Shown: one piece after another, positions 26,647-35,315 of the stretch
Layout of the letters: each line of letters opens with the position of its first letter
How positions within the stretch are numbered: the stretch's first letter is position 1
Origin: Mycolicibacterium sediminis
GTDB lineage: Bacteria > Actinomycetota > Actinomycetes > Mycobacteriales > Mycobacteriaceae
Length of the DNA: 64,000 nt
Reading direction: 5' to 3'
Assembly (NCBI RefSeq): GCF_010731735.1
Contig: NZ_AP022588.1
Coordinates: 1,364,001 to 1,428,000, forward strand
Notes under the pieces: generated by a model
What the model was told of the DNA's origin: nothing
Database searches by the model: none
The model's input: only the letters and a program-made list of their open reading frames with translations
Translations under genes and position numbers: made by a program

Positions 26647-27992
26647 CGGCGCCTCAGGGCCCGTCGTGCCATCGCGCCGATGCCGAGTGCCGCGGCGAGG
26701 CTAGCGCCCGCGATCACGACGATGGTGATCGGGCCACGGTCCGGCGGCGGGACGTACACCGGTGCCGGCAGCTGCTTCACCTGGTAGGGCACGTTCTGCG
26801 GACCGCTGGGCACGTCCCAGGTCAGTGCCGCGACGGGGTCGATGACGCCGGCGCCGACGTAGTTGTCCACGCCGCCGCCCGGATGCCGCGACGTCGCGGT
26901 GATGCGGTTCATGATCTGCGCGGGCGTGAGGTCGGGGAAGCGTTGCTTGACCATCGCGGCGAGACCGGACACGAACGCCGCGGCGAAGGAGGTGCCGTTG
27001 ATCGGGATGAGCCCGTCCTGGCCGGCAAGCGCGTTGACGGGGTTGCCGTCGTAGCCGAGCGCGATGATGTTCTCCGCGGGCGCGGCCGCCCCGACCCACG
27101 GTCCGGAAACCGAGAAGGTGCTGGGCTGTCCGTTCTCGCCGATGCCACCGACGGTGAGTACCAGCGGCGAGTACCAGGCCGGCGACACGATGGTCTGCAC
27201 GCCCTGCCACCCGCGCGGATCGGCGGGCAGTGCGGGGTTGGGCGGCGGGTTCTGGGTGCAGTCGCCGCCGGTGTTTCCGGCCGCCACCACCACGACCGCG
27301 CCCTTGACGTTCACCGCGTACTCGATGGCGGCGCCGAGGCTCGTCTCGTCGATGCGGCGGGTCACCTTGTAGCAGGCGGCCTCACTGATGTTGATGACCT
27401 GCGCGCCAAGGTTCGCGGCGTGCAGGATGGCTCGCGCCAGACTGCGCAGCGAGCCCGCGGTCTGCGTCGAGTTCGGGTCGTTGGGGTCGCTGCGCGCGCC
27501 GACGGGCTGGAAGTTGTCCGAGGTCTGTCGCAGCGACAGGATGCGCGCGTCGGGTGCGACGCCGATGAAGCCGTCGGTCGGCGAACCCCTGCCGGCGATG
27601 ATCGCCGCGGTGAGCGTTCCGTGGGAGTCGCAGTCGGACATCCCGTTGCCGGCCTTGTCGACGAAGTCACCGCCCGGTTCGGCGGGAACCCGGGGCGAGC
27701 CGGTGACGCCGGTGTCGATGACGGCGACAGTTACCCCTGCGCCCGTTGCGAATTTCTGCGCGTCGGCGATCCGCAGGTAGTTGTTGGCCCACGGCTTGTC
27801 GGCGAAGTTCGAGTTGGGGAAGATGGCCGGCGACGAGCACTCCCGACGTTGCTCGGTGGGCGTGTCGGGTCCCGTCTCGTCTGGTGGCAAGGCGCCCTTG
27901 TCGATCACCGGCGGGTCGATCGCCACGGCCGGCGGCGCGCTGAGCAACGCGAGGCTCAGCACCGCGAAGATCACCGCTATCCGACGAACCAT
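26643..27992 (-). CDS. mycP1: MycP1, mycosin subtilisin-like protease
   Basis: Membrane-anchored serine protease needed for ESX-1 activity, which in M. tuberculosis cleaves EspB. It has 449 residues with an N-terminal signal peptide (about 1-24), the pro-like N-terminal extension, and the subtilisin catalytic triad: Asp93 in VIDTG, His124 in SHGT and Ser334 in NGTSFAA, with oxyanion Asn239 in AAGN. Cysteines 51/121 and 206/244 fit the mycosin disulfides. A C-terminal helix (about 424-443) precedes a basic tail. It heads the - strand ESX-1 gene run. Confidence 0.95.
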   Translation of the reverse strand: MVRRIAVIFAVLSLALLSAPPAVAIDPPVIDKGALPPDETGPDTPTEQRRECSSPAIFPNSNFADKPWANNYLRIADAQKFATGAGVTVAVIDTGVTGSPRVPAEPGGDFVDKAGNGMSDCDSHGTLTAAIIAGRGSPTDGFIGVAPDARILSLRQTSDNFQPVGARSDPNDPNSTQTAGSLRSLARAILHAANLGAQVINISEAACYKVTRRIDETSLGAAIEYAVNVKGAVVVVAAGNTGGDCTQNPPPNPALPADPRGWQGVQTIVSPAWYSPLVLTVGGIGENGQPSTFSVSGPWVGAAAPAENIIALGYDGNPVNALAGQDGLIPINGTSFAAAFVSGLAAMVKQRFPDLTPAQIMNRITATSRHPGGGVDNYVGAGVIDPVAALTWDVPSGPQNVPYQVKQLPAPVYVPPPDRGPITIVVIAGASLAAALGIGAMARRALRRR

Positions 27993-28162
27993 GTGTCACC
28001 CCCTGCCAACTCTGACCCGTTGTGGATGTGCTGACCCGCCAACAGCAAACTTCTGCTCAACTGTTTGGCGGCGCATCCCATGACGTCACGCCCCCGATCC
28101 ACATGCACGGGGGCAATCCTACGGGTGGTTGACGGGCCCCCGTTCCGCTTATTTCACGACGA

Positions 28163-28201
28163 AGACCCGCCCGGCCGCGGTGTCGCAGCTCAGGCGGGTC
28201 T
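28163..28201 (-). terminator. Hairpin downstream of ptsH
   Basis: Perfect 9-bp arms AGACCCGCC (28163-28171) and GGCGGGTCT (28193-28201) around a 21-base loop, beginning 17 bases after the ptsH stop on the - strand and followed by TCGTCGTG. Position and stem fit a terminator for the fru/pts operon that shields the mycP1 promoter region. The U-tract is poor. Confidence 0.5.
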
Positions 28202-28218
28202 CGGGTCAGCTATCAAGG

Positions 28219-28476
28219 TCAGGCGTCGAGGTCCTTCTGAACCAGGTCGGCGATGGTGGTGAGCGCCGCTTCGTCGTCCGAAGCGATCGTGACCTGCGCG
28301 GCATTGGCTGCGCCGAGGGTCATGATCATGAGCGCCGAGCCGGCGTCCACCGGCTCACCGCCGTCGACGGACAGGGTGACGTCGGCACCGGAGGCGACGA
28401 CGGCCTCGGCGATGATGGCGGCCGGGCGGGCGTGCAGGCCGATGGCGGAGCCAACGATGACGGTCTTGCTGGGCAT
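28219..28476 (-). CDS. ptsH: HPr, phosphocarrier protein of the PTS
   Basis: Small cytosolic phosphocarrier (85 residues) that passes phosphate from enzyme I to the EIIA domain of FruA. The phospho-accepting His15 lies in GLHARPA. The second conserved block GSALMIMTLGA (47-57) aligns with the regulatory-serine region of other HPr proteins. It is the last gene of the deoR-fruK-fruA-ptsH run, 43 bp after fruA. Confidence 0.96.
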   Translation of the reverse strand: MPSKTVIVGSAIGLHARPAAIIAEAVVASGADVTLSVDGGEPVDAGSALMIMTLGAANAAQVTIASDDEAALTTIADLVQKDLDA

Positions 28477-28519
28477 GAACTCTCTCCTTCTAGGGACGTG
28501 CGTGGGTGGTGAGGGTGGA

Positions 28520-30535
28520 TCAGGCGTTCGCCAGCTCGGCGTCGGCCTCGACGGTGGTGTCCTTCTTGGCGAACTGCTTGGCCGCGACCACCGCGGCGGC
28601 GGCCACGATGGTCCCGAGTGCCAGGGCCAGGATGAACCACACCAGGTTGCCGATCGCGAAGAACACGAAGATCCCGCCGTGCGGTGCCTTGAGAGTCACG
28701 TCGAACGCCATGATGAGCGCTCCGGTGACCGCGCCACCGGCCATCATCGACGGGATGACGCGCAGCGGGTCGGCAGCGGCGAACGGGATGGCGCCCTCGG
28801 AGATGAACGACGCCCCGAGCAGCCATGCGGCACGGCCGTTCTCGCGCTCCGGCTCGGTGAAGAGCTTCGGGCGGACGGTGGAGGCCAGGGCCATCGCGAG
28901 CGGCGGCACCATGCCTGCGGCCATGACCGCGGCCATGATGCGCAGCGACGACGGGTCGGCCACGTTGAGCCCGGCGGTGGCGAACGCGTAGGCCGCCTTA
29001 TTGACGGGTCCGCCGAGGTCGAAGCACATCATCAGGCCGAGGATGACGCCGAGCAGGATCACCGAGCTGCCGGACAGGCCGCCGAGCCAGCTGGTGAGAC
29101 CCGACGTGATGGCGGCCAGCGGACGGCCGAGCAGAAGGAACATCAGCAGGCCGACCACCAGTGAGGCGCCCAGCGGGATGATGACGACGGGCATGAGGCC
29201 CCGCATCGCCTTGGGGACGGCGATCTTGCTGATCCACAGTGCGGTGAAGCCGGCGATCAGGCCGCCGACGATGCCGCCGATGAAGCCACCTCCGACGAAC
29301 ACCGCGACCGCACCCGCGGTGAAGCCGGGGGCGATGCCGGGTCGGTCGGCGATCGCGAACGAGATGTAGCCGGCGAGTGCGGGCACCAGGAACGAGAACG
29401 CCAGGCCGCCGAGCGTGAATAACACGGCGCCGAGGTACTGCGTGAGACCGCCACTGGGCAGGTCGGTCAGCGAGTTGGCGGCGGCGATGAGGTTGCCGAG
29501 GCTCTTGGTCTCGCCGTCGGGGGTGTTGGCGATGTCGTAGCCCGCCAGCAGGAAGCCGAGTGCGATGAGCAGACCGCCCGCGGCGACGAACGGGATCATG
29601 TAGCTGACGCCGGTCAGCAGGATCTGCCGCGTCCGGGTGCCCCAGCCGACGCCACCTGAGGCGCCACCCGAGGTGGTGGCGGCTGCGTCCGCGGATCCCT
29701 CGACGCGTGCGGCGTTGGGATTGGTTGCGGCGCTGAGTGCTTCGGCGACCATCTTGGCCGGCTCGTTGATGGCGCGCTTCACGCCGGAGGCGATGACGGG
29801 CTTGCCGGCGAAGCGGGAGCGGTCCTTCACGCCGACGTCGGTCGCGAAGATGACGGCGCCCGCGGCGGCGATGACGTCCGGCGACAGCGGCGTACTGCCC
29901 GACGACCCCTGCGTCTCGACGTGCAGCGTGACGCCGGCTTCCTTGGCGGCGGCGACGAGGGAGTCCGCGGCCATGTAGGTGTGGGCGATGCCGGTGGGGC
30001 ACGCGGTGATCGCGACCAGGGTGCGGGTCTCGGCGGCGGGTGCGGCGGCCGGTGCGACTGCCGGGGTGGGGGCCGAAGCGGCGGGCGCCGGGTTGACGAC
30101 GCCCTCGACCAATTCGACGATCTCGGCATCCGAGGACGCCTCCCGCAGCGATGCGACGAAGTCCTTGCGCACCAGTGCGCGGGCGAGGCTGGAGAGCAGC
30201 TTCATGTGCTCGGCGCCGCCGGAATCCGGTGCGGCGATGAGGAATGCGAGGTCGGCCGGGCCGTCGGGCGCACCGAAGTCGACCTTCGGCGACAGCCGGG
30301 CGAACCCGATGGTGGCCTGGTCGACGTGCGGGGACCGGCAGTGCGGGATGGCGATTCCGCCGGGCAGCCCGGTGGCGGACTGGGCTTCGCGGGCCATCGC
30401 CGCGGCGATCAGGCCGTCGCGGTCGGAGGAGCGGCCGGCGTCGGCGAGGCGGCCGGCGAGGAGACGGATGACCGACTCCTTGTCGCCGCCGGCGTCGACG
30501 TCGAGGGCGACGAGGTCGGTCGTGATGATGGGCAT
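28520..30535 (-). CDS. fruA: FruA, fructose PTS EIIABC permease
   Basis: Takes up fructose and phosphorylates it to fructose 1-phosphate. The 671 residues contain EIIA at 1-150 (phospho-His65 in IPHCRSPH), a Pro/Ala linker, EIIB at about 170-275 (phospho-Cys179 in ITACPTGIAHTYMAA), and membrane EIIC from about 310 with some 9-10 hydrophobic segments and the GGFIGGI motif. The tail ends ADAELANA. The gene lies 27 bp after fruK; together with PtsI and HPr it makes a complete fructose phosphorelay. Confidence 0.96.
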   Translation of the reverse strand: MPIITTDLVALDVDAGGDKESVIRLLAGRLADAGRSSDRDGLIAAAMAREAQSATGLPGGIAIPHCRSPHVDQATIGFARLSPKVDFGAPDGPADLAFLIAAPDSGGAEHMKLLSSLARALVRKDFVASLREASSDAEIVELVEGVVNPAPAASAPTPAVAPAAAPAAETRTLVAITACPTGIAHTYMAADSLVAAAKEAGVTLHVETQGSSGSTPLSPDVIAAAGAVIFATDVGVKDRSRFAGKPVIASGVKRAINEPAKMVAEALSAATNPNAARVEGSADAAATTSGGASGGVGWGTRTRQILLTGVSYMIPFVAAGGLLIALGFLLAGYDIANTPDGETKSLGNLIAAANSLTDLPSGGLTQYLGAVLFTLGGLAFSFLVPALAGYISFAIADRPGIAPGFTAGAVAVFVGGGFIGGIVGGLIAGFTALWISKIAVPKAMRGLMPVVIIPLGASLVVGLLMFLLLGRPLAAITSGLTSWLGGLSGSSVILLGVILGLMMCFDLGGPVNKAAYAFATAGLNVADPSSLRIMAAVMAAGMVPPLAMALASTVRPKLFTEPERENGRAAWLLGASFISEGAIPFAAADPLRVIPSMMAGGAVTGALIMAFDVTLKAPHGGIFVFFAIGNLVWFILALALGTIVAAAAVVAAKQFAKKDTTVEADAELANA

Positions 30536-30562
30536 CTCGCTACTTCCTTGTAGATCGGGGAA

Positions 30563-31540
30563 TCAGGGGCGGGTGGACGCGGGCGTAATGGCATACACCC
30601 GAACGGCATTGAGGTCGATCTGGTGGGGCGCCGGGAGTGCCGATCCCGGAAGTGCGGCGGCGGCGCTGCCGTAGGCGACCGCCATCTGGAGGCGCTGCGG
30701 CGGTTCGGCCCCGCCCACCTCGGCGCGCAGGTAACCGGCCAGCGAGCTGTCCCCGGCGCCGACGGTGCTGCGCGGGGTGATCGGCGGTGGCGTCGCCATC
30801 CAGCTGCCGTTCTCGTCGACCAGCACGGCGCCCGCGGCACCCAGGGTCACCAGCACGGTCCGCGCGCCGCGCTCGATGACCTCCCGGGCGGCTGCGACGA
30901 CCGGCTCCGGATCGCCTGCGGCTGCGGCACTCTCGAGATCGTCGCCGGAGACGCCGACGAGGCCGGCGAGTTCCTCGGCGTTGGGCTTGATGACGTCGGG
31001 TGCGGCGGTACGGAACGCCGCTGCCAGTGCGCCGAGTGGGCGTTCCGAGGTGTCGATGGCGACCTTGCAGCGACCGGGGGCGAGGCTCGCGGCGATCTCG
31101 GCGTACCAGTCGTCTGGCAGTCCCGGCGGCAGCGAGCCGGACAGCACCACCCAGGCGGCCCCGGCGGCGGCGTCGAGCACCGTGCGGGTGAGCGCGTCGC
31201 GCGCGGCGGCGTCGAGCAGCGCGCCCGGTTCGTTGAGCTTGGTGGTGGTGCCGTCGGGCTCGGTGATCGCGACGTTGGTGCGGACCGCACCCGTCACGGG
31301 CACGCACCGGAAGTCGACGCCGCCGGTGCGCAGCGCCGTCACGATCGGGTCGGTGTCGGCGGCGGGCAGGATGGCGATCGCGTCGACACCGGCCAGCGTC
31401 AGCGCGCGGGCGACGTTGACGCCCTTGCCTCCGGGCTCGGACGTTGCCGACGTAATGCGTTGCACCGCACCGCGGGTCAGCCGCGAGCCGAGCGTGACGG
31501 TGCGGTCGATGCTCGGATTCGGAGTGACGGTGACGATCAC
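30563..31540 (-). CDS. fruK: FruK, 1-phosphofructokinase
   Basis: Converts fructose 1-phosphate to fructose 1,6-bisphosphate, the step after FruA. It is 325 residues long, of the PfkB/ribokinase family. The N-terminus reads VTPNPSIDRT, substrate-binding GGKGVNVAR is at about residues 38-46, and the C-terminal signature VGAGDSSLAGYL holds the catalytic Asp. The GTG start is chosen for the strong GGGAGG site just upstream and for its 4-bp overlap with the deoR stop (GTGA). The frame stays open upstream inside deoR, but only as out-of-frame overlap. Confidence 0.94.
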   Translation of the reverse strand: MIVTVTPNPSIDRTVTLGSRLTRGAVQRITSATSEPGGKGVNVARALTLAGVDAIAILPAADTDPIVTALRTGGVDFRCVPVTGAVRTNVAITEPDGTTTKLNEPGALLDAAARDALTRTVLDAAAGAAWVVLSGSLPPGLPDDWYAEIAASLAPGRCKVAIDTSERPLGALAAAFRTAAPDVIKPNAEELAGLVGVSGDDLESAAAAGDPEPVVAAAREVIERGARTVLVTLGAAGAVLVDENGSWMATPPPITPRSTVGAGDSSLAGYLRAEVGGAEPPQRLQMAVAYGSAAAALPGSALPAPHQIDLNAVRVYAITPASTRP

Positions 31541-32316
31541 GGCTGGCCTCCCGCTTGGATGATCTCGACGCCCTCGCCCTCGAGGACCCGGCGGTCGTCG
31601 TCGGCGATCTCGGTGTCGGTGATGAGGGTGTCGACGCTGGAGATGGGCGCGAAGCTGACGAAGTCCTCGCGGCCGACCTTGCTGGAGTCTGCGGCGACGA
31701 CGACGTAGTTGGCGCACTTCACCATCGCGCGCTTGACGGCCGCCTCCTCGCTGTCCGGGGTGGACAGTCCGTGGCGGGCGCTGATGGCGTTGGTGCCGAT
31801 GAAGGCGATGTCGACGCGGATGGTGTCGAGCACCCGCAGCGCCTGCTCGCCGACGGCGGCCTGGGTGACGCCACGAACCCGTCCGCCGAGCATCTGGAGG
31901 GTCACCGTCGGCACGGTCGCGAGGCGCGCGGCGATCGACACGGAGTTGGTGACGACCACCAGTTCCCGGTCGGTGGGTAGGTGGGCCGCGATGCGCGCCG
32001 TCGTCGTCCCCGCGTCGAGCAGGACCGAGGCGCCGCTGAGCGGGAAGAACTCGGTGGCGGCCGCGGCGATGGCGTCCTTGTGGTCGGCGCGGCTGGACTC
32101 GCGCTCGCCGACGCCCTGCTCGACGAGGTGCAGGGCGCGGGCCGGGACGGCGCCGCCGTGGACGCGGCGCACGAGGCCGGCCTTGTCGAGGGTGGCGAGG
32201 TCGCGGCGGACGGTCTCGGTGGTGACGTCGTACTCGACGGCGAGTTCGTTGACGGAGGCGCGGCCCCGGCTCATCACCAGCGCGGCGATGGCTTGTTGGC
32301 GCTCTTCGGCGTACAT
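31537..32316 (-). CDS. DeoR-family repressor of the fructose PTS genes
   Basis: A 259-residue DeoR-type regulator. The N-terminal helix-turn-helix lies at about residues 20-42 (VNELAVEYDVTTETVRRDL), followed by the linker VRRVHGGA typical of the family. A C-terminal sugar-phosphate sensing domain has LLDAGTT and ISARHGLSTPD. It is first in the fruK-fruA-ptsH operon and divergent from ptsI, so it very likely binds the 102-bp gap and responds to fructose 1-phosphate; that is inference. Confidence 0.92.
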   Translation of the reverse strand: MYAEERQQAIAALVMSRGRASVNELAVEYDVTTETVRRDLATLDKAGLVRRVHGGAVPARALHLVEQGVGERESSRADHKDAIAAAATEFFPLSGASVLLDAGTTTARIAAHLPTDRELVVVTNSVSIAARLATVPTVTLQMLGGRVRGVTQAAVGEQALRVLDTIRVDIAFIGTNAISARHGLSTPDSEEAAVKRAMVKCANYVVVAADSSKVGREDFVSFAPISSVDTLITDTEIADDDRRVLEGEGVEIIQAGGQP

Positions 32317-32383
32317 GCCCCTCCGTCCGTGTGGGATTTGTCTGCTTTGAATGTTGATATCTGTTGTTTTACTCCTGACTGTG

Positions 32384-32411
32384 TTGACTTGTCAATGATT
32401 TCTAGTAACCT
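32384..32411 (+). promoter_or_regulatory. Predicted leaderless promoter of ptsI
   Basis: TTGACT (32384-32389) and TAACCT (32406-32411) are spaced by 16 bp, matching -35 and -10 elements. The predicted start of transcription, about 7 bases after the -10, falls at or next to the ptsI ATG (32419), and no ribosome-binding site is present. This indicates a leaderless mRNA, common in mycobacteria. The segment sits in the divergent deoR-ptsI gap, whose AT-rich stretch 32338-32400 probably also holds the DeoR operator. Confidence 0.6.
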
Positions 32412-32418
32412 CGATCAC

Positions 32419-34119
32419 ATGAGCGCAACGACGTCAGCCACATCACCCTCGACCGAGACCGGCCGGGTGCTGCAGGGTGTCCCCGCGGTCGGGGGCGTGC
32501 AATACGCGCCGGTGATCCGGCCAGGCGCCCGTCCCCGCGTCGACGACGCGCCAATCGCCGAACTGGCCGAGCCAGAGCGCGCGGGGGAGGCCGAGCGTCT
32601 GCTGGCCGCCTCGGCCGCCGTGGCCGACCGGCTGCGGGCACGCGCCGCGCACGCCACCGGCGTCGCGTCCGAGGTGCTGGCCACCACCGCCCAGCTCGCC
32701 CAGGACCGGGCGTGGCTGCGCGACGCACAGAAGCGGATCGAGGCGGGCAGTCCCGCGACCCAAGCCGTCGGCGGCGCCGTCGACAAGATCGCGGAAGCCC
32801 TCTCCAAGGCCGGCGACCTCATGGCCGAACGCGTCACCGACCTGCGTGATATCCGGGACCGCGTGATCGCCGAACTCAGCGGCCTGCCCGAGCCCGGGGT
32901 GCCGGTGCCCGACCGGCCGTCGATCCTGTGCGCCGAGGACCTCGCGCCCGTCGACACCGCCGGCCTCGACGCGTCGCTCGTCGTCGCGCTCGCCACGTCA
33001 CTGGGCGGGCCGACGAGCCACACCGCGATCATCGCCCGCCAGCTCGGCATCCCGTGCGTGGTCGCCGTCGACGGTCTCGACGAGGTCCCCGCCGGCACCA
33101 TGATCATGGTCGACGGGACGCTCGGCACCGTCACCGTCTCGCCCGACGAGGAAGAGGCGACCGTCGCCGTCGCCACCTCCCAGCGCGACGCCGACCTCGC
33201 CCGACAGTGGACCGGACCGGGGCGGACGGCTGACGGCCACCTCGTCGCCGTACTGGCCAACGTCCAGGACGGCGCCGCCGCGCGGCTGGCCGCGCAGAGC
33301 CCCGCCGAGGGCGTCGGCCTCTTCCGCACCGAACTGTGCTTCCTCAACCGCGACACCGAACCCGACGTCGACGAGCAGGCCCGCATCTACGGCGAGGTGC
33401 TGGAGGCGTTCGGCGACAGGAAGGTCGTCGTCCGGACCCTCGACGCCGGTTCCGACAAGCCACTCAAGTTCGCCGGCCACCCCGACGAGGCCAACCCCGC
33501 GCTCGGTGTCCGCGGCATCCGCATCGCGGTCGGCAACCCCGGCATCCTCACCCGTCAGCTGCAGGGCATCGCCGACGCGGCACGCAATACGGGCACCACG
33601 CCGTGGGTGATGGCCCCGATGATCGCCACCGCCGCCGAGGCCAAGGCGTTCGCCGACGAGGCTCGGTCGATGGGCCTGACCCCCGGCGTGATGATCGAGG
33701 TGCCCGCCGCCGCGCTGCTCGCCGACCGCATCCTCGAGCACGTCGACTTCCTGTCCATCGGCACCAACGACCTGACGCAGTACACGATGGCCGCCGACCG
33801 GATGTCCGCCGAACTGGCCACGCTCACCGACCCGTGGCAGCCCGCGGTGCTCGCGCTGGTCGCGATGGCGGCGCGTGCCGGTGCGGCGGTCGGCAAGCCC
33901 GTCGGCGTCTGCGGTGAGGCCGCGGCCGATCCGGCGCTGGCGTGCGTGCTCGTCGGGCTGGGCGTGACGTCGCTGTCGGCGGCGGCGACGGCGATCGCGG
34001 GCGTCGGCGCGAGGCTCGCTCAGGTCACGCTGGCGCAGTGTCAGGCCGCCGCCGAGGCCGCGCTGGACACGGCGACCGCCGCGGACGCGCGTGCGGCCGC
34101 GATGGCCGCCCTGTCCTGA
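32419..34119 (+). CDS. ptsI: PtsI, enzyme I of the phosphotransferase system
   Basis: Starts the PTS phosphorelay by taking phosphate from PEP and passing it to HPr His15. From ATG 32419 it has 566 residues. The phospho-His201 lies in GGPTSHTAIIAR, preceded by the HPr-binding helical domain, and followed by the PEP-binding barrel with LFRTELCFLNR, RTLDAGSDKP and GVCGEAA. The frame is open far upstream through the deoR region, but the promoter geometry and the MSATTS start support this ATG. Confidence 0.95.
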   Translation: MSATTSATSPSTETGRVLQGVPAVGGVQYAPVIRPGARPRVDDAPIAELAEPERAGEAERLLAASAAVADRLRARAAHATGVASEVLATTAQLAQDRAWLRDAQKRIEAGSPATQAVGGAVDKIAEALSKAGDLMAERVTDLRDIRDRVIAELSGLPEPGVPVPDRPSILCAEDLAPVDTAGLDASLVVALATSLGGPTSHTAIIARQLGIPCVVAVDGLDEVPAGTMIMVDGTLGTVTVSPDEEEATVAVATSQRDADLARQWTGPGRTADGHLVAVLANVQDGAAARLAAQSPAEGVGLFRTELCFLNRDTEPDVDEQARIYGEVLEAFGDRKVVVRTLDAGSDKPLKFAGHPDEANPALGVRGIRIAVGNPGILTRQLQGIADAARNTGTTPWVMAPMIATAAEAKAFADEARSMGLTPGVMIEVPAAALLADRILEHVDFLSIGTNDLTQYTMAADRMSAELATLTDPWQPAVLALVAMAARAGAAVGKPVGVCGEAAADPALACVLVGLGVTSLSAAATAIAGVGARLAQVTLAQCQAAAEAALDTATAADARAAAMAALS

Positions 34120-34223
34120 GGCCCGGCGAGCAGTCCACTTCGTGGCTCCAGCCGACTCCCCTGTTTCCCGGTTACGGAGGGGATTTCACGTCTGCTTGCG
34201 GGGGGAGTGAACCACCGCCGGAA

Positions 34224-34229
34224 TACAAT
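34224..34229 (+). promoter_or_regulatory. Predicted -10 element upstream of the pirin gene
   Basis: TACAAT matches the mycobacterial -10 consensus well. It is followed 2-3 bases later by a small hairpin CGGAC-CGCA-GTCCG in the 5' leader and a clear AGGAGG ribosome-binding site at 34268-34273. No good -35 is seen at 16-19 bp. Confidence 0.45.
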
Positions 34230-34278
34230 CGGACCGCAGTCCGGTTGTAGCGGTTAGTTCCGATCCCAGGAGGTACCG

Positions 34279-35250
34279 ATGCCCGCAGTCACCGCCGACA
34301 CCCTGACCTTGACCCGCGTCAGCGCACCCGCGCCGAGCGACACCGAGCGGCCCGTCCGCTCCATCACGACCGGCCCCCGCGGCTACGAGGGCGAGGGCTT
34401 CCCCGTCGTCCGCGCGTTCGCCGGCGTGAGCGCCGCCGCCCTCGACCCGTTCATCCACATGGACCAGATGGGCGAGATCGAATACCAGCCGGGTGAGCCG
34501 CGCGGCACCGATTGGCATCCGCACCGCGGCTTCGAAACCGTCACCTACATGATCGACGGTTGCTTCGCCCACCAGGATTCGCACGGTGGCGGCGGCCTCA
34601 TCACCGACGGCGCCACGCAGTGGATGACGGCCGGCTCGGGCATCCTGCACATCGAGACGCCGCCCGCCGAACTCGTCGAGAGCGGCGGCACGTTCCACGG
34701 CGTCCAGCTGTGGGTCAACCTGCCGAAGAAGGACAAGTTCGCCGCACCCAAGTACCAGGCGATCGAGGGCGGCGAGGTGAAGCTGCTGGCGTCCGAGGAC
34801 GGTGGCGCGCTGATCCGCATCATCGCCGGCGGACTCGACGGCCAGGAGGGTCCGGGTGCGACACACACGCCGATCACGTTGGCGCACGCCACGATCGAGC
34901 CCGGGGCCCGGCTGAACCTGCCGTGGAACCGCGACTTCAATGCGCTGGTCTACGTGCTGTCCGGGCAGGGCAGCGTCGGCCCGCTGAAGCGGTCGATCCA
35001 GCAGGGACAGCTCGCGGTGTTCGGGCCCGGCGACCGGATCAGCGTCGACGCTGCCGGCAGCCAGGACTCCAATCGGCCTGCGCTCGAGGTGCTGATCCTC
35101 GGCGGTCAGCCGATCCGCGAGCCCGTCGTCCAGTACGGGCCGTTCGTCATGAACTCGAAGTCGGAGATCATCGAGGCGATGGACGACTTCAACGCCGGCC
35201 GGTTCGGGTCGATCCCGCCGGGTGCGCTTCGCCCGCACACCTCGTCCTGA
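34279..35250 (+). CDS. Pirin-family protein
   Basis: Bicupin protein of 323 residues. The N-terminal cupin carries the metal-binding set His80 and His82 (DWHPHRGFET), His124 and Glu126 (ILHIETP), as in pirins with quercetinase-type chemistry. The C-terminal cupin (about 195-290) lacks an obvious metal set. AGGAGG lies 6 bases before the ATG. It is transcribed alone and converges on the FUSC gene over a shared hairpin. The substrate is unknown. Confidence 0.9.
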   Translation: MPAVTADTLTLTRVSAPAPSDTERPVRSITTGPRGYEGEGFPVVRAFAGVSAAALDPFIHMDQMGEIEYQPGEPRGTDWHPHRGFETVTYMIDGCFAHQDSHGGGGLITDGATQWMTAGSGILHIETPPAELVESGGTFHGVQLWVNLPKKDKFAAPKYQAIEGGEVKLLASEDGGALIRIIAGGLDGQEGPGATHTPITLAHATIEPGARLNLPWNRDFNALVYVLSGQGSVGPLKRSIQQGQLAVFGPGDRISVDAAGSQDSNRPALEVLILGGQPIREPVVQYGPFVMNSKSEIIEAMDDFNAGRFGSIPPGALRPHTSS

Positions 35251-35286
35251 CCGACGTCCTAACCGACGTCCCAGCCGATTCGTGCA

Positions 35287-35315
35287 CCCGCAGCCGCGCT
35301 CACCGCGGCTGCGGG
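35287..35315. terminator. Bidirectional hairpin between pirin and FUSC genes
   Basis: A perfect 12-bp stem CCCGCAGCCGCG (35287-35298) with CGCGGCTGCGGG (35304-35315) and a 5-base loop. It lies 36 bp after the pirin stop, and the stop codon of the convergent FUSC gene (35300-35302) falls in the loop. It probably terminates both transcripts. Confidence 0.75.
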
